DNA of 52,522 nucleotides from Devosia submarina (GTDB taxonomy: Bacteria; Pseudomonadota; Alphaproteobacteria; Rhizobiales; Devosiaceae). The stretch lies in NCBI RefSeq assembly GCF_003056345.1, contig NZ_PYWB01000016.1, positions 1-52,522 of the forward strand, given 5' to 3'. A model generated the notes under the pieces. That model was not told where the DNA came from. It did no database searches and was given only the letters and a program-made list of their open reading frames with translations. The position numbers and the translations under genes are program-made. Numbering within the stretch: position 1 is the first letter of the stretch; every line of letters starts with the position of its first letter. This document shows positions 9,251 through 18,742 of the stretch, piece by piece.

Positions 9251-10501
9251 TCAGACTGGCTTTATCAGCGCGTGCCGCTTTTTGCCCACGGACAGCTTGA
9301 TAACTCCCTCGGCCAACAACGCGTTTTCTCCCAGACTAAGCTTGTCATCCTCGATGACTGCGTCGTTCACGCGCACTGCACCGGACTGCACATGACGACG
9401 AGCTTCGCCGTTGGAACCGGCTAGCCCCGCGGTCACCAGGGCCGCCAGGATGCCGACGCCTCCTAACAGCTCCGCACGCGTCACAGTGGCCGTCGGAAGC
9501 GACAGGTCGATTGCACCCGACTCAAATGTCTGGCGCGCTGTGTGCGCGGCTTCTTCAGCTGCCGCCCGCCCGTGGACGATGGCGGTGACCTCTGTTGCCA
9601 GCACCTTCTTGGCCTCGTTGATCTCGTTGCCGCCGAGTGCCCCGAGTTTTTCGATTTCGCTGAGCGGCAGGCGGGTGAAGATCTTGAGGAACTTGACGAC
9701 ATCGGCGTCTTCAGTGTTCCGGAAGTACTGCCAGAAGTCGTAGGGGCTGAAGAGTTCGCCATTGAGCCACACGGCGCCCGAGGCTGACTTGCCCATCTTC
9801 TCGCCGCTAGCCTTGGTCAGCAATGGCGTCGTCAGTGCATAAAGCTGCTCGCCGCCCATGCGGTGGTTGAGATCGACACCATTGATGATGTTGCCCCATT
9901 GGTCAGACCCACCCATCTGCAACACGGTGCCATAGCGCCGGTTGAGTTCGGTGAAGTCGTAGCCCTGCATGATCATGTAGTTGAATTCAAGGAAGCTTAG
10001 CGACTGCTCGCGGTCAAGCCGCAGCTTCACCGAATCGAAGCTCAGCATCCGGTTGACCGAGAAATGCCGGCCCACATCGCGCAGGAACTCGACATAGTTC
10101 AGCTTCAACAGCCAATCGGCGTTGTTGACCATGATGGCTGGGTTGGAGCCCTCATAGTTGAGGATGTTACTGTAGACCTTTTTGATGCTCTCGATATTGG
10201 TTTCGATCTGCTCCACGGTCAGCAGCTTGCGCTGATCGTCGCGGAACGAAGGATCGCCTACCATCGATGTGCCACCACCCATGAGGCTGATCGCCTTGTG
10301 GCCGGTCTCCTGCAGCCAGTAGAGCATAGTGACGGTGATCAGATTGCCTATGTGGATCGACGTTGCCGTCGCATCATAGCCTACATAGCCGCAGATCGGC
10401 CCCTTGAGGGCCAGCGCATCCAGCCCTTCCGGGTCGGAGATCTGGTGGATGAAGCCGCGCTCGTCGAGCACTTGGAGGAAATCGGACTTGAACTTGGTCA
10501 T
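9251..10501 (-). CDS. tyrS: Tyrosyl-tRNA synthetase
   Basis: A class I aminoacyl-tRNA synthetase that activates tyrosine and charges tRNA(Tyr). The 416-residue protein has the HIGH-type motif HIGN at 50-53, a KMSKS-type loop KMGKS at 235-239, the tyrosine-pocket segment MIMQGYDF, and a C-terminal S4 RNA-binding domain (about 350-416, ending with the [11 protein letters not shown] segment). Length and architecture are standard for bacterial TyrS. Monocistronic by appearance; a palindromic repeat separates it from the alpha/beta hydrolase gene upstream. Confidence 0.97.
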   Translation of the reverse strand: MTKFKSDFLQVLDERGFIHQISDPEGLDALALKGPICGYVGYDATATSIHIGNLITVTMLYWLQETGHKAISLMGGGTSMVGDPSFRDDQRKLLTVEQIETNIESIKKVYSNILNYEGSNPAIMVNNADWLLKLNYVEFLRDVGRHFSVNRMLSFDSVKLRLDREQSLSFLEFNYMIMQGYDFTELNRRYGTVLQMGGSDQWGNIINGVDLNHRMGGEQLYALTTPLLTKASGEKMGKSASGAVWLNGELFSPYDFWQYFRNTEDADVVKFLKIFTRLPLSEIEKLGALGGNEINEAKKVLATEVTAIVHGRAAAEEAAHTARQTFESGAIDLSLPTATVTRAELLGGVGILAALVTAGLAGSNGEARRHVQSGAVRVNDAVIEDDKLSLGENALLAEGVIKLSVGKKRHALIKPV

Positions 10502-10524
10502 ATGACAATCACTGAGGTTCGTGT

Positions 10525-10601
10525 GACCTCATGGTAAGCTTGTCGAACCACGAGGTCGGTGCATGCGGGACCTCGTCCTTCGACGGGCTCAGGATGAGGT
10601 C
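10525..10601. repeat. REP-like palindromic element, family A copy 1
   Basis: Two 33-base arms (10525-10557 and 10569-10601), each beginning GACCTC and ending GAGGTC, are imperfect reverse complements separated by 11 bases. The core TCGAACCA/CTTCGAC recurs in copies at 14305, 31307 and 43264. It lies between tyrS and the alpha/beta hydrolase gene. There is no U-run, so terminator function is not supported; the form matches bacterial intergenic REP/RIME-type elements. Confidence 0.85.
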
Positions 10602-10631
10602 CCTTCCAACAGATCGCGGTGCTGCGCTCTC

Positions 10632-11294
10632 TTAGCGCCCGCCGCCGGCGGCGATCTCCTGCCGGCGACGGTCGAGATAGTCTGCGCACCGTGTGGTCAA
10701 TTCATCAATTTTGCCTTCAAAGAAGTGGTTTGCACCCTCGACGATTTGTTGCTCGATGGTGATGCCCTTCTGGGTCTTGAGCTTGTCCACCAGCTTCTGA
10801 ACCGAAGTTGGCGGCGCCACACGATCCTTGTCGCCATGGATGATGAGGCCGGACGAAGGGCAGGGCGCCAGGAACGAGAAGTCGTAAAGGTTTTCCGGCG
10901 GGGCTACCGATATGAAACCTTCGACTTCTGGGCGGCGCATCAGCAATTGCATGCCGATCCAGGCTCCAAACGAGAAGCCGGCGATCCAGCAACCGCGCGA
11001 CTCGCGATTAATGACCTGCAACCAATCCAGTGCAGCAGCGGCATCGGAGAGTTCGCCCACACCATGGTCGAAGAGGCCTTGGCTGCGTCCCACGCCGCGC
11101 GAGTTGAAGCGCAGCACGGCAAAGCCACGCTGGGCGAACATATAGAAGAGATTGTAGACAATCTGGTTGTTCATCGTCCCGCCAAACTGCGGGTGAGGAT
11201 GCAGCACGATGGCAATTGGAGCGTTCGGCTCCTTGCCTGGCTGGTACCGGCCTTCCAGACGGCCTTCCGGCCCATTGAAAATCACTTCTGGCAT
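10632..11294 (-). CDS. Alpha/beta hydrolase
   Basis: A 220-residue serine hydrolase of the alpha/beta fold. Visible are the oxyanion-side HPHPQFGG motif, the nucleophile elbow GFSFG, the acid region HGDKDRV and the catalytic histidine in GANHFFEG. Proteins of this short type are usually annotated as alpha/beta hydrolases of unknown substrate. The start is taken at ATG 11294 (MPEVIFNGPEG), with GGAAG about ten bases upstream; the longer frame to 11384 adds a low-complexity leader. Divergent from the suf operon, sharing an intergenic region that contains the candidate Irr box. Confidence 0.88.
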   Translation of the reverse strand: MPEVIFNGPEGRLEGRYQPGKEPNAPIAIVLHPHPQFGGTMNNQIVYNLFYMFAQRGFAVLRFNSRGVGRSQGLFDHGVGELSDAAAALDWLQVINRESRGCWIAGFSFGAWIGMQLLMRRPEVEGFISVAPPENLYDFSFLAPCPSSGLIIHGDKDRVAPPTSVQKLVDKLKTQKGITIEQQIVEGANHFFEGKIDELTTRCADYLDRRRQEIAAGGGR

Positions 11295-11412
11295 GGTCTT
11301 GTTCTTCCGGCCCTGTTGGCTCTGTTGGTTAGATTTGGCGCTCACGTTGGCAGGCTCTGGCGGCTTGACTAAGCCAGTGCCCATCCCTAAAACAAGGGCG
11401 CAAAATCTAGTT

Positions 11413-11429
11413 TAGAATAATTCGAAACT
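11413..11429. promoter_or_regulatory. Candidate Irr-binding ICE box
   Basis: TTTAGAATAATTCGAAA matches the iron-control element palindrome TTTAGAA-N3-TTCTAAA at all but one position. ICE boxes bind Irr, the haem-responsive Fur-family regulator of Hyphomicrobiales. The site is about 150 bp upstream of the first suf gene and about 120 bp upstream of the divergent hydrolase gene. Control of suf operons by iron regulators (Irr and RirA) is established in Agrobacterium. Which promoter it controls here is inferred; no convincing -35/-10 pair was identified. Confidence 0.6.
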
Positions 11430-11579
11430 CGGTTATCGGCCGTACAAAGGCCAGCAAGAGCGCCCCTTGTAATGAAGTTGGGCGTCAAATTTCAAGAAGT
11501 GTTTGGAGTCGGCGGCGTCGCAGCGCCGGCTTTGGGCATGGATGGTATGACCGGCGCGTAGGCGCCCTATAGGACTTCG

Positions 11580-12719
11580 ATGACTAGACCGGCGATCTAT
11601 CTTGATCATAATGCCGCGTCTCCGCTCTTGCCGGAGGCGCGCGAAGCGCTTGTCTCCACCCTGGAGCTGACGGGCAATCCGTCGTCGGTCCATGCCCACG
11701 GTCGCGCGCTGCGTAACGTCATCGAAACCGCCCGTGGGCAGGTTGCCGTGCTTGCCGGAGCCGAGCGCAAGCAGGTGGTGTTTACCGGTTCGGCCACAGA
11801 GGCGATCACGCAGGCGATCGTTGGTGGCGCCAAGACGTTCGGCTCCACCGCTGTGGTTACGAGCGCAGGCGAGCATGCCGCCGTTTCTAAGGCGGCAGAA
11901 GCAACGGGCTTGCCTGTGATCACCGTTGGTTTGCTCGGCGACGGCTGCATCGACGTCGCGCAGTTGGGCAAAATAGTTGCCGAAGCCGATGGCAATCTGC
12001 TGGTTGCTCTTCATTGGGTGAACAATGAGACCGGCGTGCTCCAGCCCATCGGGCAGATTAACGCGCTCGTGGGGCCGACCCGTCACACGCTGTTTATCGA
12101 CGCGGTGCAGGCTTTCGGCAAGCTGGAGCTGGATTTTGCGGCTTCGGCTCCCGATATGATGGCTGTAAGCGGCCATAAAATTGGCGCTCCGGCCGGCGTC
12201 GGCGCTTTGCTCGTCAAGTCGCATGCGGATGTGGTGCGGCTGATCCCGGGGGGGGGCCAGGAACAGGGCCGCCGCGGCGGCACGGAAGCGGCGGCGTTGA
12301 TCGGGGCCTTTGGCGCTGCTGCATCAGCGGTTTCAAGGCGGTATTCGGGTGCTGAAGTGCCTTCCCTGATCAACCGGCTCGAGGCAGGCCTTGGTGCGTT
12401 GTCTCCCGACTTGGTGATCTTCGGCGGCGAGCGGCTCGGCAACGTGACGAATTTTGCCGTTCCGGGTGTCAAGAACACGACGGCGATGATGGCGCTGGAT
12501 CTGCTGGGCCTTTCAGTGTCGTCGGGCTCGGCCTGCTCATCGGGCAAGGTTGGCCCAAGCCATGTGCTGGCTGCCATGGGTGTTGCGCCCGAGCTTGCCG
12601 AATGTGCCCTGCGCGTCAGCCTGGGCTGGAATTCCACTGCGGGCGACGTCGATGCGTTTGTCGCCGGTTACCAATCGATCCTTGAGCGCCACCGGACGCG
12701 GCAAGGGCAGGCGGCCTAA
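11580..12719 (+). CDS. Cysteine desulfurase, IscS/NifS type (SufS2 position)
   Basis: A PLP enzyme that takes sulfur from cysteine as a persulfide for Fe-S assembly. In the 379-residue protein the PLP lysine is Lys200 (SGHK), the cofactor-stacking histidine is His99 (AGEHAA) and the catalytic cysteine is Cys319 in SGSACSSGKV, the long-loop arrangement of group I desulfurases. ATG 11580 has AGGA six bases upstream. It opens the operon sufS2-B-C-D-S1-T-A, so the cluster carries two different desulfurases (group I here, group II at 16610). This is the gene order described for Agrobacterium. Confidence 0.93.
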   Translation: MTRPAIYLDHNAASPLLPEAREALVSTLELTGNPSSVHAHGRALRNVIETARGQVAVLAGAERKQVVFTGSATEAITQAIVGGAKTFGSTAVVTSAGEHAAVSKAAEATGLPVITVGLLGDGCIDVAQLGKIVAEADGNLLVALHWVNNETGVLQPIGQINALVGPTRHTLFIDAVQAFGKLELDFAASAPDMMAVSGHKIGAPAGVGALLVKSHADVVRLIPGGGQEQGRRGGTEAAALIGAFGAAASAVSRRYSGAEVPSLINRLEAGLGALSPDLVIFGGERLGNVTNFAVPGVKNTTAMMALDLLGLSVSSGSACSSGKVGPSHVLAAMGVAPELAECALRVSLGWNSTAGDVDAFVAGYQSILERHRTRQGQAA

Positions 12720-12784
12720 AGGCTGCAGTTTTAGAAGGCTCATGGCGACCTTGAATCGCCACCGGGCAAGAAGGAGAAGCCGCA

Positions 12785-14287
12785 ATGGCCGACTACGCCG
12801 ATATCCCAACGCTGAAGGAAAACATCGACCGCGAGACCGTGGATTCTGTCCTGGCGCTTGATGTCGACAAGTACAAATATGGGTTCGAGACCGATATTGA
12901 ATCCGACATGGCTCCCAAGGGCCTGAGCGAGGATACCGTTCGCTTTATTTCGGCCAAGAAGAACGAGCCGGAGTGGATGCTGGAATGGCGTCTTGACGCT
13001 TACCGTCGTTTCCTGACCATGACTGAGCCGACTTGGGCAAAGGTGCATTACCCGCAGATCGATCTGCAGGACATGTATTACTACGCCGCGCCCAAGTCCT
13101 CGCCTGCGCCAAAGAGCCTGGATGAGGTCGATCCGGCCCTGATCGCAATGTACGACAAGCTTGGCGTGCCGCTGCGCGAGCGCGAAATCTTGGCTGGCGT
13201 CGAGCGGCCCAAGGTTGCCGTTGATGCGGTGATGGACTCGGTGTCCGTTGTCACGACTTTCCGCGAAGAACTGAGCAAGGTCGGCATTATTTTCTGCTCG
13301 ATCTCCGAGGCCATCCGCGAATATCCCGAGCTGGTGCAAAAGTATCTGGCGTCCGTAGTTCCGGTCACCGACAACTACTATGCAACGCTTAATTCCGCGG
13401 TCTTCACCGACGGTTCGTTCGTCTACATCCCCAGGGGTGTTCGTTGCCCCATGGAGTTGTCGACCTATTTCCGGATCAACGAAAAGAAGACCGGCCAGTT
13501 CGAGCGCACGCTCATCATCGCCGAGGCTGACTCCTATGTGAGCTACCTTGAAGGCTGCACCGCGCCCATGCGCGACGAGGCCCAGTTGCACGCCGCAGTC
13601 GTGGAACTGATTGCCCTCGACAATGCTGAGATCAAGTACTCCACGGTCCAGAACTGGTACCCCGGCGACAAGGACGGCAAGGGCGGCATCTACAACTTCG
13701 TTACCAAGCGTGGTGACTGCCGTGGCGCCAACAGCAAGATCTCCTGGACCCAGGTCGAGACCGGTTCGGCCATCACCTGGAAGTATCCAAGCTGCATTCT
13801 GCGTGGCGACGGCTCGCGCGGCGAGTTCTATTCTATCGCCATTTCGAACGGCTACCAGCAGGTCGATAGCGGCACCAAGATGATCCATCTGGGCAAGAAC
13901 ACGTCCAGCCGTATCATTGCCAAGGGCATTGCTGCCGGGTTCTCGGACAACACCTATCGTGGCCAGGTTTCGGCACACGCCAAGGCCAAGAACGCGCGCA
14001 ACTTCACCCAGTGCGACTCGCTGCTGATCGGCGACAAGTGCGGTGCCCACACCGTGCCCTACATCGAATCTCGTAACGGCACTGCGGTGTTCGAGCACGA
14101 GGCGACCACCAGCAAGATCTCGGACGACCAGATGTTCTATTGCCAGCAGCGCGGCCTCAACGAAGAGGAAGCGGTGGCGCTGATCGTCAACGGCTTCGTT
14201 CGCGACGTGCTGCAGCATCTGCCCATGGAGTTCATGGTGGAGACGCAGAAGCTGATCTCGATCAGCCTCGAGGGTAGCGTCGGCTAA
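12785..14287 (+). CDS. sufB: Fe-S cluster assembly scaffold SufB
   Basis: The core scaffold subunit of the SufBCD complex on which nascent Fe-S clusters are built. The 500-residue protein shows the conserved [27 protein letters not shown] region, the [10 protein letters not shown] segment (Cys in the beta-helix implicated in persulfide transfer), and the C-terminal [15 protein letters not shown] end. GAAGGAGAA precedes the ATG at good spacing. Sixty-five bases separate it from the upstream desulfurase; downstream a palindromic repeat intervenes before sufC. Confidence 0.98.
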   Translation: MADYADIPTLKENIDRETVDSVLALDVDKYKYGFETDIESDMAPKGLSEDTVRFISAKKNEPEWMLEWRLDAYRRFLTMTEPTWAKVHYPQIDLQDMYYYAAPKSSPAPKSLDEVDPALIAMYDKLGVPLREREILAGVERPKVAVDAVMDSVSVVTTFREELSKVGIIFCSISEAIREYPELVQKYLASVVPVTDNYYATLNSAVFTDGSFVYIPRGVRCPMELSTYFRINEKKTGQFERTLIIAEADSYVSYLEGCTAPMRDEAQLHAAVVELIALDNAEIKYSTVQNWYPGDKDGKGGIYNFVTKRGDCRGANSKISWTQVETGSAITWKYPSCILRGDGSRGEFYSIAISNGYQQVDSGTKMIHLGKNTSSRIIAKGIAAGFSDNTYRGQVSAHAKAKNARNFTQCDSLLIGDKCGAHTVPYIESRNGTAVFEHEATTSKISDDQMFYCQQRGLNEEEAVALIVNGFVRDVLQHLPMEFMVETQKLISISLEGSVG

Positions 14288-14304
14288 GCCTGGCCCCATT
14301 ATCA

Positions 14305-14387
14305 GACCTCATGGTGAGCCCGTCGAACCATGAAGTCTTGCCACCTGACTGCCACGACCTCGCCTTCGACAAGCTCAGGATGAGGTC
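14305..14387. repeat. REP-like palindromic element, family A copy 2 (inside suf operon)
   Basis: Arms starting GACCTCATGGTGAGCCCG and ending AAGCTCAGGATGAGGTC form an imperfect inverted repeat homologous to the copies at 10525, 31307 and 43264. It occupies the sufB-sufC gap, where it would form a large hairpin in the polycistronic mRNA. The insertion makes this gap (160 bp) much longer than usual. Confidence 0.85.
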
Positions 14388-14447
14388 TACTAAACAATTG
14401 CCTGTCGGCGCTCGCAAGCGACACAGGCTGGGAACTGGAGAAGCAAA

Positions 14448-15209
14448 ATGACCACCCCCATCCTTGAAATCCGCAATCTGCATGCCCGCATCGAAGATCG
14501 TGAAATCCTTAAGGGCGTTAACCTCATCATTCCGCCCGGCGAAGTCCACGCCGTTATGGGTCGCAATGGGTCGGGCAAGTCGACGCTGAGCTATGTGCTG
14601 GCCGGTAAGGAAGACTACGAGATCACCGAAGGCGAAGTGCTGCTCGACGGCGAGAACCTGCTCGACATGGAGCCGGACGAGCGCGCCGCGGCTGGGCTGT
14701 TCCTAGCCTTCCAGTACCCGATCGAAATCCCGGGCGTTGCGACCATGACCTTCCTCAAGGCAGCCATGAACGCCCAGCGCAAGGCACGCGGCGAGGGCGA
14801 GCTTTCAACGCCTGACTTCATGCGCGCCGTGAAGGCTGCTGGCACCGACCTCAACATCGACACCGACATGCTCAAGCGTCCGCTCAACGTCGGCTTCTCT
14901 GGCGGCGAAAAGAAACGCGCCGAAGTGCTGCAGATGGCGCTGCTCCAGCCCAAGATGTGCATTCTCGACGAGACCGATTCCGGCCTCGATATCGATGCCT
15001 TGCAGGTCGTCTCGAAGGGCGTCAACGCTCTGCGCAATGCCGGTCGCTCCATGCTGGTCATTACCCACTACCAGCGCCTGCTGAACCACATCGTTCCCGA
15101 CGTCGTGCATGTCTTCTCCGATGGCAAGATCGTCGAGAGCGGCGACAAGAGCCTTGCACTTCAGCTCGAAGCCAAGGGCTATGCCGACTTCGACACTGCG
15201 GCGGCTTGA
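14448..15209 (+). CDS. sufC: Fe-S cluster assembly ATPase SufC
   Basis: The ABC-type soluble ATPase of SufBC2D that drives opening of the scaffold. The 253-residue protein has Walker A GRNGSGKST at 38-46, the signature FSGGEKKRAEVLQ, Walker B CILDETDSGLD and the H-loop VITHYQR. As usual for SufC the signature is FSGGE rather than LSGGQ. The ATG is preceded by ACTGGAGAAGCAAA. sufD starts two bases after its stop. Confidence 0.98.
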   Translation: MTTPILEIRNLHARIEDREILKGVNLIIPPGEVHAVMGRNGSGKSTLSYVLAGKEDYEITEGEVLLDGENLLDMEPDERAAAGLFLAFQYPIEIPGVATMTFLKAAMNAQRKARGEGELSTPDFMRAVKAAGTDLNIDTDMLKRPLNVGFSGGEKKRAEVLQMALLQPKMCILDETDSGLDIDALQVVSKGVNALRNAGRSMLVITHYQRLLNHIVPDVVHVFSDGKIVESGDKSLALQLEAKGYADFDTAAA

Positions 15210-15211
15210 CC

Positions 15212-16438
15212 ATGGCTGTTTCGTTCCCCGTCCGGCTTGGCCCGGCTGAAAATACGCTGATCGAGCAACTCAAGAGCGTTGGAGCTGATGCCACCGCCGA
15301 GCGCATCGCCGTGGCTGGTCTGCCCACAAGGCGGGTCGAGGCTTACCACTACACGGACCTCAAGACGCTGTTGCGGGCTGTGCCGCCGATGGTTGATGGC
15401 AGTGCTACCCTTGAGCTCGCGCTCAAGGCTGGCCCCTTGCCGCTGCAAGTCGCTGGCGCCCATCACATCGCCATTACCAATGGCCTTGTTCCGTCTGACC
15501 TTTCAGCCCCTTCCGGGGTCACGGTCGGCCGTGCACAAGGTGGTGTGCTCAGCACGCGCGATGACATTCTGGTTCATCTCAATGGCGCCCTTGCGAAGCA
15601 GAGTCTGGCTTTGACCATCGAGCGTTCCCTCGATCAGGTCATCCAGATCGACCACCGGATTGAAGGCGAAGCTGCGCACGTCGCAGATGCCCTCAAGATC
15701 TTCGTGGCCGATGGTGCGGCAGCGACGATCGTGGAGGTTTTCTCTGGTTCCGAAGTCGCCCATGTGGGCAACCACGCCACCTATGTGGCCTTGGGCAAGG
15801 GCGCAAACCTGACCCATGTCACGGTTGATCTCTCGGCAAAGGCGTCTTCGCATTTCGCGACCAACGAATATCACCTGGCTGAAGATGCGCAGCTCCGCAC
15901 GCTGGTGATCCACGCCGGTGCGGGGCTCAGCCGTACGCATTTGTTCCCGCGCTATGAAGGCGCAGGCGCCCACGGCAACATCACGGGGATGAACCTCGTT
16001 GCCGATGGCCAGCACGCCGATATCACCATGGACGCCGCGCATGCCGTGCCCCACACGACATCGCAACCGCTGTTTAAGTCCATCGCCCGTGGGCGTGGGA
16101 AGGCAGTCGTTCAGGGGCGTTTGGTTGTTGCCCGCGACGCGCAGAAGACGGACGCCAAGCTGATGAGCCAGGGCTTGATGCTTTCGGACGAGGCCGAGAT
16201 CCTCTCCAAGCCCGAACTTGAGATCTATGCCGACGACGTTGTGTGCGGCCACGGATCTACCTGCGGGAAGCTCGATGAGGATAGCATGTTCTATCTGATG
16301 AGCCGCGGCATCCCCCAGGCTGAAGCCGAAACCATGCTGGTTCGTGGGTTTATCGAGGAAGTGCTTGACCCGATCGAGGATGAAGCGCTGTCCGAGGCCC
16401 TACACATGGTTGTCGACGGGTGGCTGCTCGGTAAGTAG
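15212..16438 (+). CDS. sufD: Fe-S cluster assembly protein SufD
   Basis: The SufB paralogue that completes the SufBC2D scaffold. 408 residues from ATG 15212 (MAVSFPVRLGPAEN), two bases after sufC. A longer frame upstream overlaps sufC and is rejected. The C-terminal region has the family's beta-helix features, with the GRLVVARDAQKTDAKLMSQ segment, the conserved CGHGSTCGKLDEDSMFYLMSRGI motif (His in GHGSTCG) and the final RGFIEEV stretch. N-terminal divergence relative to SufB is normal. Confidence 0.96.
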   Translation: MAVSFPVRLGPAENTLIEQLKSVGADATAERIAVAGLPTRRVEAYHYTDLKTLLRAVPPMVDGSATLELALKAGPLPLQVAGAHHIAITNGLVPSDLSAPSGVTVGRAQGGVLSTRDDILVHLNGALAKQSLALTIERSLDQVIQIDHRIEGEAAHVADALKIFVADGAAATIVEVFSGSEVAHVGNHATYVALGKGANLTHVTVDLSAKASSHFATNEYHLAEDAQLRTLVIHAGAGLSRTHLFPRYEGAGAHGNITGMNLVADGQHADITMDAAHAVPHTTSQPLFKSIARGRGKAVVQGRLVVARDAQKTDAKLMSQGLMLSDEAEILSKPELEIYADDVVCGHGSTCGKLDEDSMFYLMSRGIPQAEAETMLVRGFIEEVLDPIEDEALSEALHMVVDGWLLGK

Positions 16439-16485
16439 GCCAAGGCTTATGTCAGGGGCGCTATAGCGTCCCGTCTGCTGCGCGG

Positions 16486-16587
16486 CACCTCCCCCTCGAC
16501 GGGGGAGGTGGGGAGGGGGGTGTTGTAAGCCACGACATCCGGGCTTCCACATCCCACCCTCGATCCCTTCCCGCAAGGGGGAGGGTG
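16486..16587. repeat. GC-rich palindromic element, family C copy 1 (inside suf operon)
   Basis: A near-perfect palindrome, CACCTCCCCCTCGACGGGGG followed by AGGTG (16486-16510), plus a second half with CACCCTC ... CGCAAGGGGGAGGGTG (to 16587). A related sequence lies at 27625-27661. It fills the sufD-sufS gap (171 bp). This CCTCCCC...GGGGAGG intergenic type is common in Hyphomicrobiales genomes (from memory). There is no U-run, so it is probably not a terminator. Confidence 0.75.
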
Positions 16588-16609
16588 ACGACTGAGAAAT
16601 GGAAACGTC

Positions 16610-17830
16610 ATGACCTTCGATCTCGAAAAAGCCCGCGCCGATTTCCCGATCCTGTCCGAACAGATCCACGGCAAGCGGCTCGTCTATCTCGACAGCGGCG
16701 CTTCGGCCCAGAAGCCGGTGCAGGTGCTGGACCGGATGGATCATGCGTTCCGCCATGAATACGCCAATGTACATCGTGGCCTGCACACGTTGGCTAATCG
16801 CGCAACCGAAGCTTACGAAGGCGGGCGCCTGGCCGTACAGCGCTTCCTCAATGCCAGCCGGGCCGAAGAAATCGTCTTCACCAAATCGGCGACCGAAGCC
16901 ATCAACCTCGTTGCGCAATCCTTCGCTGGCCCTCGTATCGGCGAAGGCGACGAGATCGTCACCACAATCATGGAGCACCACTCCAACATCGTTCCTTGGC
17001 ATTTTCTGCGTGAACGCCAGGGCGCCGTGATCAAATGGGTCGATGTGCGCGACGACGGCAGCTTCGACCTCGACGCATTTATTTCTGCCCTTTCTCCCCG
17101 TACCCGTATGGTTGCCGTTACGCATATGAGCAACGTGCTGGGTACAATAACCCCTGTAAAGGCCATTGTAGCCGAGTGCCATGCGAGGGGGATATCCGTG
17201 CTGATCGACGGCTCGCAAGGAGCCGTGCACACCAAGGTCGACGTGCAGGACATCGGCGCCGACTTCTATGTGATGACCGGCCACAAGCTCTATGGGCCGA
17301 CCGGTATTGGCGTTCTCTATGGCAAGTACGATCTCCTGGCCGAGATGCAGCCCTATCAAGGCGGCGGCGAGATGATCGACACCGTGACTCTGGAAGGCGT
17401 CACCTACAACGCGCCGCCCCATCGGTTCGAAGCTGGTACGCCGCCCATTGTCCAGGCCATCGGGCTGGGCCGCGCACTGGAATATATGGACGAGCTTGGC
17501 CGCGAGGCGATTGACGCTCACGAGCATGAGGTTGCGCAGTACGCCCAGGAGCAGCTGACTCGCATCAATTCGCTCCGGATGATCGGCACGGCAGCAGGCA
17601 AGGGCGGCATCTTCTCATTCGAGATCAAGGGTGCTCATGCCCATGACGTCGCGACCATTCTCGACCGCTACGGCATCGCAGTGCGCGCGGGCACGCATTG
17701 TGCTCAGCCGCTCTTGAAACGCTTTGGCGTCACCTCTACCTGCCGCGCCTCCTTCGCCCTATATAACGGCAAGGACGACGTTGACGCGCTGGTCGACGGC
17801 ATTGAACGCGCCCAGAAATTTTTCGCCTAG
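16610..17830 (+). CDS. sufS: Cysteine desulfurase SufS (group II)
   Basis: Second desulfurase of the operon. The 406-residue SufS-type enzyme has PLP lysine Lys226 in TGHKLYGPTG and catalytic Cys364 in RAGTHCAQP, on the short loop that makes group II enzymes depend on a sulfur acceptor such as SufE or SufU. The N-terminal DFPILSEQIHGKRLVYLDSGA and the EHHSNIVPW motif are typical. No SufE or SufU gene is present in the window, so the acceptor must be encoded elsewhere or be SufB itself. Starts 171 bp after sufD, the gap being filled by a palindromic repeat. Confidence 0.97.
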   Translation: MTFDLEKARADFPILSEQIHGKRLVYLDSGASAQKPVQVLDRMDHAFRHEYANVHRGLHTLANRATEAYEGGRLAVQRFLNASRAEEIVFTKSATEAINLVAQSFAGPRIGEGDEIVTTIMEHHSNIVPWHFLRERQGAVIKWVDVRDDGSFDLDAFISALSPRTRMVAVTHMSNVLGTITPVKAIVAECHARGISVLIDGSQGAVHTKVDVQDIGADFYVMTGHKLYGPTGIGVLYGKYDLLAEMQPYQGGGEMIDTVTLEGVTYNAPPHRFEAGTPPIVQAIGLGRALEYMDELGREAIDAHEHEVAQYAQEQLTRINSLRMIGTAAGKGGIFSFEIKGAHAHDVATILDRYGIAVRAGTHCAQPLLKRFGVTSTCRASFALYNGKDDVDALVDGIERAQKFFA

Positions 17831-17843
17831 TAGCGAGGACCTC

Positions 17844-18239
17844 ATGACCGACGAACCCGAAATCGCGCCAGCCCCGACCATTCCTGAGCCGCGCATCACG
17901 CCAAACGTGTCAGGCGAGCTGCCGGAAGCAGAGGTCGAGCGCATCACGAGTGATCTAATCGGCGCGCTTAAGACCGTCTATGATCCCGAGATCCCGGTCG
18001 ATATCTATGAGCTCGGCCTGATCTACAAGGTTGATCTGGACGACAACCGTAACCTCAGCATCGACATGACCCTAACCGCTCCGGGCTGCCCAGTTGCTGG
18101 GGAAATGCCCGGCTGGGTGGAGAATGCCGCCCGCGGTGTCGAGGGCATTCAGGACGTCACCGTCAACATGGTGTTCGATCCCCCGTGGGACGCATCACGA
18201 ATGAGCGAAGAAGCCCAGGTCGCGCTGAACTGGTGGTAA
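17844..18239 (+). CDS. sufT: SUF-system Fe-S assembly protein SufT (DUF59/MIP18 family)
   Basis: A small MIP18-type protein involved in Fe-S cluster maturation or delivery. 131 residues from ATG 17844, with GAGG five bases upstream; the N-terminal 40 residues are acidic and proline-rich. The DUF59 core shows VYDPEIPVDIYELGLIY, the MTLTAPGCPVAG motif with the conserved cysteine, and VNMVFDPPWD. Starts 13 bp after sufS, and the operon continues to sufA 53 bp later. It corresponds to the gene called sufX in Agrobacterium. Confidence 0.94.
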   Translation: MTDEPEIAPAPTIPEPRITPNVSGELPEAEVERITSDLIGALKTVYDPEIPVDIYELGLIYKVDLDDNRNLSIDMTLTAPGCPVAGEMPGWVENAARGVEGIQDVTVNMVFDPPWDASRMSEEAQVALNWW

Positions 18240-18292
18240 TCGCCGGCGTTTCGCCCTATATATCGTGAAACGCCGATAATCGAGGTAGCTCC

Positions 18293-18673
18293 ATGGCCTT
18301 CAAGATCATGTCCCTGACCGACGCCGCTGCTGAACGGATCACGGAGATCATTGAAGATTCCGAGAAGCCCGTAATTGGGCTGCGCGTCGGCATCAAGAAT
18401 GCTGGTTGCGCCGGTGTTTCCTACACCATGGACTATGTAACTGAGCCGGTGAAGGGCGACGACCACGTTGCTGACAAGGGGGTCGATGTCTGGATCGATC
18501 CCAAAGCAACCATGTACCTCCTCGGCACGGTGATGGACTTCGAGGAAACCCGAATGAGCTCCGGCTTCACCTTTAAGAATCCGAACCAGACCGGCGCCTG
18601 TGGCTGCGGCGAGAGCGTGACGCTAAAGGCTGCTGACCTCAAGGCGATTGCGGAAGCGCGCGCAACCGCCTGA
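18293..18673 (+). CDS. sufA: A-type Fe-S carrier protein SufA
   Basis: A carrier that receives clusters from SufBCD and delivers them to apoproteins. The 126-residue protein has the three conserved cysteines of the HesB/IscA family: Cys39 in NAGCAGVSY, and Cys103 and Cys105 in GACGCGES. GAGGTAG precedes the ATG. Last gene of the suf operon; a CGCAACCG/CGGTTGCG hairpin overlaps the stop (18661-18685) without a U-run. aroA follows 69 bp later on the same strand and may or may not be cotranscribed. Confidence 0.96.
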   Translation: MAFKIMSLTDAAAERITEIIEDSEKPVIGLRVGIKNAGCAGVSYTMDYVTEPVKGDDHVADKGVDVWIDPKATMYLLGTVMDFEETRMSSGFTFKNPNQTGACGCGESVTLKAADLKAIAEARATA

Positions 18674-18742
18674 GCGCCGGTTGCGTCCTAGGGCTGTTTG
18701 GCCTAAGGGGCAGGGGTCCGACCCTCCCTATCGAGTTGTGCC

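Noticed and set aside
10525..10601. Family A hairpins as intrinsic terminators
   Set aside because: No U-run follows any of the four copies, and one sits within an operon; the shared sequence points to a dispersed repeat.
14957..15211. N-terminal extension of SufD
   Set aside because: Antisense or out-of-frame reading of sufC; the family start is at 15212, two bases after the sufC stop.
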